From Phaffia rhodozyma (lineage: Eukaryota > Basidiomycota > Tremellomycetes > Cystofilobasidiales > Mrakiaceae), in NCBI GenBank assembly GCA_014706385.1, contig JACGZH010000011.1:558001-622000 (forward strand): a stretch of DNA of 64,000 nucleotides. The letters run 5' to 3'. The position numbers and the translations under genes were made by a program. Shown in pieces: positions 33,101 through 42,882 of the stretch. Position 1 is the stretch's first letter. Each line of letters begins with the position of its first letter. The notes under the pieces are model-generated. The model was given only the letters and a program-made list of their open reading frames with translations, was not told the DNA's origin and ran no database searches.

Positions 33101-36100
33101 TATTCGTATTATAACAGGGACAAGGATTGATGCTCTTCGAAGACGAGGAGGTCACGGATGATATCAAACCCCGTAAGGATCTCCTGTTCTTTCATTCAAT
33201 TTTTTCGACCATGTTTATTCTTATCAATCTTTTTGATTAATTAGAATATGCCGGGCATGTCGTTGCCGTTGTGGAGAGAATGCCTGGTCAATTATTCTCT
33301 GGTACTCTCGGTCTGCTTCGGCCATCTTCTGCTGCTACTAAGGAGAAGCAAGAGGCCGAGCGACGAGAGCGGGAGGGACCTGGAGCTCGGTCCGAGCCTC
33401 GAGCAGCCGAACGGCCCAAAATCGTTTGGTTCAAGGTTCGTTTGGTTCATGACCTACATTGGCCTTGTGACTCGACCCGCACTTCTCGACTCTTGACTAA
33501 TCTGAGTTGATACTCATTTGGAACGTCCATAGCCCACCGACAAGCGAGTACCGTTGATCGCGATTCCGACTGAGCAAGCCCCTACCGACTTCTTGGAGCG
33601 ATCCGAAGCTTATGCTAATGTCCTCTTCTGTGCTTGCATCAAGAGATGGCCTATCACGTGCGTCCCCCCCCCTTTTTTTCTCTTTCCTTTCTCAATCTCC
33701 TTTCATCCCTGCTTTGATAAAAATCACGTCTCATCCTGACATCGCATTTGATGGGGGCTCACATGATGCATTTAGTTCTCTTCATCCCTTTGGTACCCTT
33801 GTGGAAGAAATCGGTCCTATTGGCGAGGTTGAAGTGGAAACCTCTGCATTGCTCAAGGACTGCAAGTACGTATGAATTTGACGATTTTCGATCTGATCAA
33901 ACATTATACTTAGTTTCGTCAAATGTTTCTTGCTTTCACATAGTTTCCCAACAGAAGATTTCACCGAGAGCGTTCTCAAGTGCCTTCCCCCTCTTCCCTG
34001 GGTAAGTTTCTGCGCAATGCTTCTATTCACTGTACAGGTATGGCTGACTACGTTCGCGCCTCCTGTCTAGACTATCCCTGAGAGAGAATATGAGGTCCGA
34101 AAAGATCTTCGAGAGTCTAGGATCTTCACGATTGATCCTGTACGTCTTATCGTCCACAGTTCGATGTTGTCACAGACCATTCATCTTTGTCTCCCCCTAT
34201 CAATAATCATTAGGATACGGCCAAGGATCTAGATGACGCGCTGTCCATCTCGACTAATGAGGACGGCACCTTTGAAGTTGGAGTTCACATTGCTGACGTT
34301 GGACACTTTGTTAGTTCCAACGCTTTTCTCTATTTGATCCGGTTGCTTTTGTACTGAGATGCGGTTCTGTTCGCGTTGTATGTAGGTCAAACCCAACACT
34401 GCACTTGATCGTAAGTTTCTTCTCTTTGTTTTTACCCGAAAGTATGATCGATAATTGACGTGAGGTATCTTGATATATAGGTGACGCACGAAAACGTGCA
34501 ACTAGTGTATACCTCGTTCAGCGAGCAGTTCCTATGCTTCCGCCTGTTCTCTCGGAAGAGCTCTGCAGTTTGGTGCCTGGCGTCGAACGGCTAGCTTTCT
34601 CCGCATTCTTTACCATGACTTCTGATGCACGTGTCATCAAGACGAGCTTTGCCAAATCAATCATAAAGTACGTTTACCATTTGATGTTTTTCTTGAACGT
34701 CAATATCATCTGACCTTGATGATATATATTCTCTCTTTCAAGATCATGTGCAAAGCTTTCTTATGGGCAGGCACAGAGGGTTATCGAGCAGCAATCTTTG
34801 GAAGAAGCAGAGATTTCAGAAGGACACAAGGCCGAGGATATCGAAACAGACATCCGAAACATGCAAGTACGTACAAAAACGACACGTTTGTCTTGCTTTC
34901 ACGTCATGAGCCTCATATCTTATATCTCTTACATTCTTAGAATCTCGCCAAGAAGCTTTTGGATAGACGAATAAAGAACGGAGCGCTTGGAATAAACAGT
35001 CTCAAGCTCACTTTCAAGCTTGATGATGATGGCAAGCCTGTTGATTGTTCAGTGTACACACAGCGAGAGTCCAACTCTCTTGTTCAGGAAGTAGGTCGTT
35101 TCGCTTTGTGACATATATTTGTGTCGGAAACATCGTTATATAACGTGATTGGATTGTTGACTGACATGGTTCAACCAACTAGTTTATGATTCTCGCCAAC
35201 ACAACGGTGGCTACCATGATTGCGGCAAACTTCCCTGAGCAGGCCATTCTTCGTCGGCACGAGATTCCTCTCGCCAGACGTCTAGAAGGTCTCGCTAAAC
35301 GGGCCAAGCGTTTCGGAATCGAGCTAGATGTCACTAGCAGTGGTGCGCTTGAGAGATCGTTCTTGGACATCAAGGACGAGAACATCAAGAAGCTTTTGGA
35401 GCTCATGTCTAGAAAAGCCATGCAAAAAGCTAGATATTTCTGTTCTGGTCAGTCTTTTCAAGACGTTATGGGTCGTTATGATATCTGTGCTGAAATTTAG
35501 TGAAACTCATCGTAGGTATGCTCGATATCGCTAAGGTGAGTGTTCCATCCTCGTCTTACTATCTGTTATAAACTCGTTCTAAATACATGTTTCTGTTTCT
35601 ATATTCTCTTTCTAGTACGCTCATTATGCGCTGAGTGTTCCTCTCTATACCCATTTTGTAAGAACGCATCAGTCTCGCTTCTTTTATGTCTTTCGATGAT
35701 CTTCACTGACTGAACGTCATGCTTATACCACCAATAGACGAGTCCCATTCGGTAAGAAAGTATTTGCACTCCCATATCGCTTCGATTTGCACTAAATAGT
35801 TTGGTATCATCATTGGCTCGTGTAGACGATACGTCGACATCGTTGCTCATCGGCAGCTTGCAGCCTGTTTGGAGGACGGACGTGAGTCTGTCGAGCGCAT
35901 TTCATATGAATTTTGGATACTGACGTCGTTGTTGTCTTTTTGGTTTTTTCCAGCTATTGAAAGCAAGTTCCAAATGGACCGAGATACTGTGGCCAAGATG
36001 GCTCAGAACTGTAACATGAAGAAGGAATCCGCTCAGCTCGCCCAAGAGCAGTCCACTCATCTTTATCTATGTCTTCTTATCAACGTTCGTGCCAATCTTT

Positions 36101-37094
36101 TTTTCTGGATCGCAATGTTCTTTCAAACCTGATCTCAGTTCTTATTCTTGCAGGATCTCACCATCCGATATGGTCCTGTCATTAGGTTCGCTAGTGTTGT
36201 CAATGTTCTTGATCAAGCCTTTGATGTGAGTAGTATATATTCAAAAGTGTAGCTTGTCAAGCATATAATCCTGACATCGTTCCCTTTGCAGGTGGTCATC
36301 CCTGAGTTTGGAATTGAGAAACGAGTGCATGCCGACCAAATGCCGCTTGAGGTAGATATTTTCCTTGACATAATCCCTTGCGTTTGAATGGCACCACTGA
36401 TTGTGATGTTTATATGCATCTACTCTTACAGAATATCGTGTACGAAGAACACAACTCTTCCCTACAGTTGTACTGGAGCGAGCGTGAGTTATACATCCTT
36501 TTTTGGTTCTTCATTCTGGCCCTAGTTAACTTTATCACTGCTTTCTTAATTTTAGGTGATGTTATTTCGTATCTCGCTGAACGTGAGTTTTCTTTCATTT
36601 GATGTTGATTGCTTTCTCAATTCTAACAGTATGATACCATGTTTGTTGTATCGTTCAAAGGTGACGACGACGAGCACCTTAACAAAGTCAAGAAGTTTGG
36701 TGATCACTATGCTCAAGCCGAGATCGAGTCCTCCGGCAAAATCGACGAAGAGAAGAACGTACCGAAAGATGAAGCGGAAGCATCTGAGGAGTCCGTTGCC
36801 AAGGATAAGAAATTTTCAATCACAGACTCCATTCAACAATCAAAGTCGGTAGCCCAAGACGCACCTGTGTTCAAAGGTCTTCGAACGTCGTCGGATGGAA
36901 AGCACCACATTCAGGAGATTAAAGAGCTGATGACCGTTCCAGTAAGTTTTTTCCAAGGAGGATGATTTCATGGACAAAACCCCCATACTGATATGGGCTT
37001 TGTCTATCACTTGCAGGTCATTGTTACTGCCGACATTGAGAAATCGCCCCCCGTTATCAAGGTGTACGCTGTCAATCCATACGCGAAGAAGTAA
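30187..37094 (+). CDS. SSD1: Ssd1/Sts5-like RNB-domain RNA-binding protein (Dis3L2 branch)
   Basis: RNA-binding protein of the RNase II/Dis3 family that in fungi binds mRNAs for cell-wall and polarity proteins. First exon 30187-31999, next from 32107, then many short exons to TAA at 37092-37094. I start at MMSADQPRQ; an in-frame ATG at 30124 lies in what looks like intron 3' sequence. The N-terminal ~600 residues are disordered, Ser/Pro/Gln-rich with poly-Gln. Then come two cold-shock domains ([20 protein letters not shown] and [20 protein letters not shown]; a second with [20 protein letters not shown]). The RNB domain begins [18 protein letters not shown] and includes [12 protein letters not shown] and [20 protein letters not shown]. 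An S1-like C-terminal part ends [20 protein letters not shown]. All four Asp of the RNase II site (D-x5-D-x-D-D) and the Arg of SPIRRY are present. Confidence 0.94.
31012..31105 (+). repeat. Poly-glutamine (CAA/CAG) coding repeat in SSD1
   Basis: Mixed CAA and CAG codons encode runs of up to six Gln separated by Phe, Tyr, Val or Ala. A second, shorter run lies at about 31681-31706. Such tracts favour condensate or granule association; that role is inferred. Confidence 0.85.
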
Positions 37095-37631
37095 CCTGCT
37101 TGCATCGCGTTTTTTTAGTATCATAGCTATATGTGCCCATCTACTTCTTTACGCGTCTGGCTACTTTTCTAGTTGTTTTACTTTTTCTCTCATCGTTACT
37201 TCTCCTTCCATGTGTTGTTCTCTTCTGCCCGTCCTATTCTCAAGCTTCCTTTTCTCAGCTTTTCATATAACGAATCTGTTGACAGCGTTCTCGTTACGGT
37301 TTTCTCTTCATCATCTGTAGTTTTCTCCTGTTACTTTTACTCAAGTCCTTCCTCGATCTCCCAGTCTCCTTCAATATCTTTGTGTTTTCTCTTCCCATCT
37401 CTGTCTCTCTGACCTTGTATTTTTTTTTATAAAAGTGGCTTGTTTCATATCACCTAATCCTTAACAAAAACAAGTAAGAAATGAGCTGTTGGACTTTGTG
37501 ATGACCCCAGATTGACCCCAGATTAGCCTTGATGTTTGGGCAGATCGGGGGCTAATCATAAAATCTCATTGATACTTGTCTGGCTGCTTTCTTTCATATC
37601 AATCATCTCGAGATCGTGTCTGTTCACCAAG
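37095..37631. other. Between SSD1 and DRN1
   Basis: 537 bases, T/C-rich to about 37410. An imperfect duplication, gaccccagattgaccccagatta, lies at 37503-37526. The 3' end of SSD1 and the promoter of DRN1 must share this interval. No gene seen. Confidence 0.5.
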
Positions 37632-40600
37632 ATGTCCAACAAGATGTCAGCAAATTTCTGTCTTGTTCAAAGAACATGTTTTTTATCTAAGCTGATGTTG
37701 TGTGCATGCCTTGTCCCCCCCCCTTTTCCAGACTAGCCCTTGGTCCAGCCTTAGGATCTCTTCGAGCTTTCATCGAGAAGCAACGAGCTCTCCAGTCGAA
37801 ACACCATTTTAATCTATGTGTGTGCGTAGGTGACTTTTTCGGCCCGGAAGGAGAAAACCCTGATGAGGTGGATGACCTTCTAAGAGGAAGCCTGAACGGT
37901 AAGCGAGTTACATATCACTGAAATATGTGTTTGAGATCCTTCCTTGCTTAATCGACGCGTAAATCAGACAAGCCAGGCTTGATAGTAAGCTGACACAAGT
38001 TTTGAACATCGGTAGTCCCTTTGACAACATACATCATGTTGGGGTCACACGCTCTGCCTGAGAAGGTTCAGGCGAAGATTATAGAAACAGGAGGAGAGAT
38101 ATGTACTAATTTGTTCTTCGTCGGTGAGCCCTTCGATTCTTCAGATGATTAGCAAAAAGATAGTAGGGTTGATGAGGATACTTTTGATTGCTTCGGGTTT
38201 CTGAAAGGCCAGAGTAACGTGTTGAATACGTCTGAAGGGATAAAGATTGGAGCTATCGGTGGAAACTATGATCCTGTTCTTTGGGATGCCGCGACCAACT
38301 CCTCGTCCGAAGCAGCTGAGTCAGAAGCAGCTGAGCCTACACCTACCAGCACAGTTAATCTCACTCCTTCCCTCCTTGCTCCTGTTCTGGCCTCTCCTCA
38401 CATCTTTCCCGAGGCCAATGCTCCGTCAGCCTTGACTGGTTCAAACTTAACACTTGCTTCTCAAAAAGCTATCGTTCCAACCGGATTGGATATCCTGCTC
38501 CTCCAAACTCCTCCACCATCACTTTCTCTCCTCTCACCCTCGTTCAACGGGTTGGAATTTAATGTCGGGCAAGGAGCTACACCGTTAGTAGAAATCATCC
38601 GAAGAGCCAAGCCGAGATATGTGTTTTTCATGGGCGGGAGAGATGGAGAGGACGGATTCTGGGAGAGGGAGCCGTTCGGGTGGGATGGAGCTGGCTCAGA
38701 AGGGAGATATACGAGATGTATCAGGATGGGAAGGTTTGGGGGTCCTCCTCCTCTTGACGGACAGAAAAAGGCTAGAGTACGTTCTTTCTTCTCCTGTTCA
38801 ATTCGTACCGGATGTTTGTTCTCACAATTACATGTTTAACTCTTACTCTATCATTCGATATGTAGTCTTTCTACGCGTTTTCGTTAGCTCCTTTGGCTCC
38901 TCCTTTCCCTGTGAAACCGGCCAATGCGACGCCCAACCCGTTCGCGCTACCACCTTCTTCTACTGGACGCGGGACGAAAAGAGAGGCACCTGAAGGGGGT
39001 GAAAACTTCATCTGGGGACAGTCTGGACCGGGCGGAAAGAAAGCTCGCGGAGGTTAGTGTTACAAAGTATCATACAGGAAGCAGGCGTCGAATTGATTAG
39101 GTGATGATACTGATCGATTTTGTCTCTATTTTGAACAGAGGGTCCTCCTCCGCCTAGCTATACATGTAGAATCTGTAACGAGCCTGGAGTGAGTCCTTTC
39201 ATTCGTTTGGTTTTCATATGTAATCCATTCACTAAAAACGCATACTCTTTATATCAGCATTGGATTCAAGCTTGCCCTCGAAAAGACGCGCATAACGCTG
39301 AGAAGCAAGTTACCCAGGGAGGTTAGTATGAATTATAAAAATTGACATGAAGTACACAAGATCGATAACATCCCCTGTCGAATTTCTCTTACAGATGGCC
39401 CCCCTGCTAATTACGTCTGCCGAATATGCAAGTTGCCTGGGGTGAGTTTGTCTACAATATATTCCATGTGAAAGGGAATGTTGACTGATCACACTTCTTA
39501 TTTGTTTTATCCCGATTGTGACCAATAGCACTACATTCGCGACTGTCCTCAGAAGACAAACAACTCTGATTCTAGCGCTGATCGGCAGAACAGTGGTGCT
39601 GTCACAGGAATTCCTAAGCGACCTGAGCTTAGTCCCGCGGAGTGCTGGTGTGAGTCCTTTTCCATTCGGTGTCTTCTGCATGAGCGTTGATAGCGAATTG
39701 ACATGTGTTCCTTTCCATTTGGTGTATTTCTACTTTTCACAGTCTGTTTGAGTAATCCTAAAGTAACGTGAGTGGACTTACCTCTTTATCAGAGAGAGAA
39801 GATTGAGACTGATCATCTTTTCAAATCTGACTCCAGAAAACACCTCATTGTCTCCATCGGCACGGAAACTTACGTCACCCTTCCTAAAGGCCAGCTCCCT
39901 CCTACGGCATCCGCTACAAAAATGGTCCAAAACAAGGTCACTGGTTTGCCCGAGATGCCTGCTGGGTCTGAACAGCCTGGCCTAGTTCCTGGAGGTGGCC
40001 ACGTTCTTGTAAGTTGTCTTTTAATTTGCTAGCGCCGTCTTCCTGAATCGACTTTGTCGCCATTCTCTGATGCTGGACTCACCTGTATGAGAATGTTTTG
40101 ATAGATTATTCCGATATCGCATTATCCTACAGTGTTATCCATCCCCAAGGAGGATGCTGTTGGGATCGAGTCGGAGATCGAAAAAACCAAGGCGGCCCTT
40201 GCAAAATGTTACAAGGTCTACAATTCTGTGCCAGTTGTATTCGAAGTCGGTCGATCGGGGTAGGTCTGGAGATATCCATCTTTTTGACATCTAGAAAACC
40301 TGTTTGTTAGCGGTTGCTGATCGTCAATTTGTGCTTTGATATACAACAGCGGAAGGGGAGGGCACGCCCATCTGCAAATCGTCCCGGTACCGTTGACAGC
40401 CGTTTCACAGATCGAATCTGTCTTTAGAGAAGAAGGAGCTAAGCTAGGAATCAATTTTGAGTCCGACGCCGATGTCGCCTTGAACTCTATCGGGACGGGC
40501 GGTAGAGACAGCTATTTCAGGGTAGATTTCCCAAACGGAAAACTCATTCATTTGATACGTGGGACCGGATTCAATCTACAGTTTGGCCGGTACGTTTCTT

Positions 40601-40828
40601 TTCCTGCATTTTTCTCTATATGTCATCATTTTGATCGCTTTTGCGCCAATCCAAACTCTGAAATAATATTCTTTCTAAACTTATGTATCATACAGAACTG
40701 TTCTTGCAAAACTCTTGGAGATTCCACACCGAGTAGACTGGAAAGCATGTGCTCAGACGGATGCTGAGGAAAAGGCAGATGCAGTTGCTTTCAAGAAAGC
40801 TTACGCTCAGTTCGATCCCTTCAAGTAA
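37632..40828 (+). CDS. DRN1: CWF19-like protein 1 / Drn1 (lariat-debranching associated)
   Basis: Nuclear protein linked to intron-lariat turnover; yeast Drn1 stimulates the debranching enzyme Dbr1. A 14-nt first coding exon (37632-37645, ATGTCCAACAAGAT) joins an exon at 37732 to give MSNKILALGPALGSLRAFIE, the family's usual phosphoesterase-like start, then CVGDFFGPEG and IMLGSHALPE. The calcineurin-like half ends at YVFFMGGRDGEDGFWEREPF. A linker contains KREAPEGG and KKARG. Two CCHC zinc knuckles follow: CRICNEPGHWIQACP and CRICKLPGHYIRDCP. The CwfJ C-terminal domain 1 begins at [20 protein letters not shown] and includes the HIT-like GHAHLQIVPVP. CwfJ C-terminal domain 2 ends HRVDWKACAQTDAEEKADAV and AYAQFDPFK. 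About ten introns. Family assignment is firm; internal exon edges near 38100-38220 are less exact. Confidence 0.92.
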
Positions 40829-41499
40829 GAAAGATCTATGAACAGTGCATGATACTCCCGGAAGATTCGTATATATAATTTCGACTCAGTCGATGTAGGA
40901 CTATGCCTTCCAGCCCTTGTAAACTTTGAGAAGTCACCAAGACTTTTGGAAAGTATAGGTATTCAATTGTTCCCATTTAGAGAAACAGAATGAAAGATGA
41001 GAACAAACACTGAATCAAAATCGTGAAAGGGCTTCTTGAAAATAATCTGAGAGCAATCCTCCGAGCCAGCCTTGTGAATAGTCTGCATAAAAAGGAGAAG
41101 AGAAGATGAGTAAAATACGAGTATAATTTAGAATCGAAATGAGATTGATCAATGTGTAGTGGCGTATCTAAGTCTCAATGAAGAAAGCACTTGGACGCAT
41201 CTATTTGTTGAACAAGAGGGTATTGAAGGACAATGAAGATATGAGCGATCCGAAGAAAGATCGGTGGTCATCAGTGTCCAAGGGAAACCATGTATTCTTT
41301 GATCGGCCTATAGACGACCGTCCGAAGTCTTTTCATGTCCTTCGTACTTTCGATCTTGAGGTCAATGTTGAAAGAGGTGTATTTCCAGCGCTCACGTGAT
41401 ATGCAACCCTAACTTTGTTTCTGCCTTGACTTCTCCATCTCGACCGACAACATGATAAGTACCTTCCATCCATCAGTCTTCAACTATCAATCTGCAGTC
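40829..41499. other. Between DRN1 and TRS20
   Basis: 671 bases. A forward open frame at 41178-41399 (73 codons) has no family resemblance and no good start context; I do not call it. Nothing else stands out. Confidence 0.5.
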
Positions 41500-42429
41500 A
41501 TGGCATCCTATCTTGTCCTCGTCGGGTAAGCGTTCACCGTGTAGTTGTTTTGAGATTCAGGAAAGTATTAGAAACCAAACCTTTTAATCTTCTCTCGACG
41601 TTAGACCACTTGACAATCCCCTCTCGGAGCATACCTTTCCATCAAACCGATCTTCACCTCTCCCAACCTCGTCCACTAATTCATCTACTTCATCCTTGCC
41701 ATCCTCTTCGGCATTCCCCTCATGGTCCTCTCAAGCATCTACTGTCTCTCCCATTACTTCTCCTTTTGGTGCCAATGCCGCTAGTCTTGCTGGTGTTAAG
41801 GAGCTTGGCAGAAAGATGGGCACTGGTCAGGGTGGGTATGACGATGGTCATCTCAGGCAAATGGTTGCGCACAGTAGTTTGGACCTGATTGAGAACGCGA
41901 TGGGTGGAGGAAGCATGTTCGTACATTATCTCAAAGCCTTTCAAGAAAGGAGTTATAGAAAAGGTAGATTTTGACAAGTCTTCTATCTTGCTTGTTCCAT
42001 TCTTTACCATATTTTTGAATTGACCCACAAAGGTATTACAAGAATATCGATCGATATAATGAATGGACCGTTTCTGCTTTTGTAGCACCAAACAGTACGT
42101 TCTCAGCTTGCACTCCATCTGTATGTACTAAACTTATGATTGCATCGCACCTTCTAGTCAAATTTATCCTTCTTCACGAGCAAAAGAACGATGAAGGTAT
42201 TAGATTGTTCTTTCTTGAAGTCTGGGAGGCTTACGTGAAGGTATATTCTTCCTCTAGACTTGTACTTGATGAACAAACGAGGATGATCAAGAACTGATTT
42301 ATGTGATTTTCTCCTTCCGAACAATATCCGAAACAGATCGTATTGAACCCGTTCCATACATCGAACACGACGATCGACAACCCAGTATTTGATGGGAAAG
42401 TACGTGCCTCTGCAAAGAAACATCTTTGA
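41500..42429 (+). CDS. TRS20: TRAPP complex subunit Trs20 / sedlin (TRAPPC2) with Ser/Pro-rich insertion
   Basis: Small longin-fold subunit of TRAPP, the Rab1/Ypt1 exchange factor complex at ER-Golgi membranes. First exon 41500-41525, second 41605-41916, then exons containing YYKNIDRYNEWTVSAFVAPN, KFILLHEQKNDEGIRLFFLE and the last one with NPFHTSNTTIDNPVFDGKVR and ASAKKHL, ending TGA at 42427-42429. These match sedlin's order (VGHHDNPVFE; HLNQFIAHAALDLVDE; DKFNEWFVSAFVT; NPFY...FDRKV...KKHL). The usual protein is about 140 residues. Here roughly 50-60 extra residues rich in Ser, Pro and Thr sit between PLDNPLSEHTFP and HLRQMVAHSSLDLIENAM, inside exon 2 and with no splice signals around them. 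Identification is firm. Confidence 0.92.
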
Positions 42430-42882
42430 TCCTTCTTCGTTCTCCTCTGCTGTGTTCCCACTTTCGAGCGCGCATGTAGATGTATAGCCTTCAGAAACAC
42501 GTACTCGAACAAACACACATATCCGCATCTGTAGTCGTACATATGCATTCAAGCATGCGCTCGTGCCAACGACTTCTTACAAGCTCATTCTAGACCTTCT
42601 CTCTGGCTACTGAAATAAAACTATATATGTATATGTTCATCCTCCTTGCAGGTAGCCGGGAGGATAATACCCGTGTAGTTCGTCTTTCGTAGATATCTGA
42701 ACAAACTACGCGTCATACAAGGAAAGAAAAGAGGAATGTTGAGAAAGAGACATTCATGCCTTTCTGGAGCAAGACGATGTGTTCAGAAATCACGAATGAT
42801 GAGAAATCACATTTATCTATTCGGTCGCCCACCTCAAATGAGATGAACAAGAAGACATCGGAACACCTCTCAAGACTCAAAC
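42430..42882. other. Convergent 3' flanks of TRS20 and AKR1
   Basis: 453 bases between the TRS20 stop and my preferred AKR1 stop. No coding signal. A C-rich ccgggaggataatacccg near 42657-42674 is a weak inverted repeat. Confidence 0.45.

Noticed and set aside
41178..41399. 73-codon forward open frame between DRN1 and TRS20
   Set aside because: No recognisable features, no supporting splice structure, and it sits just upstream of the TRS20 promoter.
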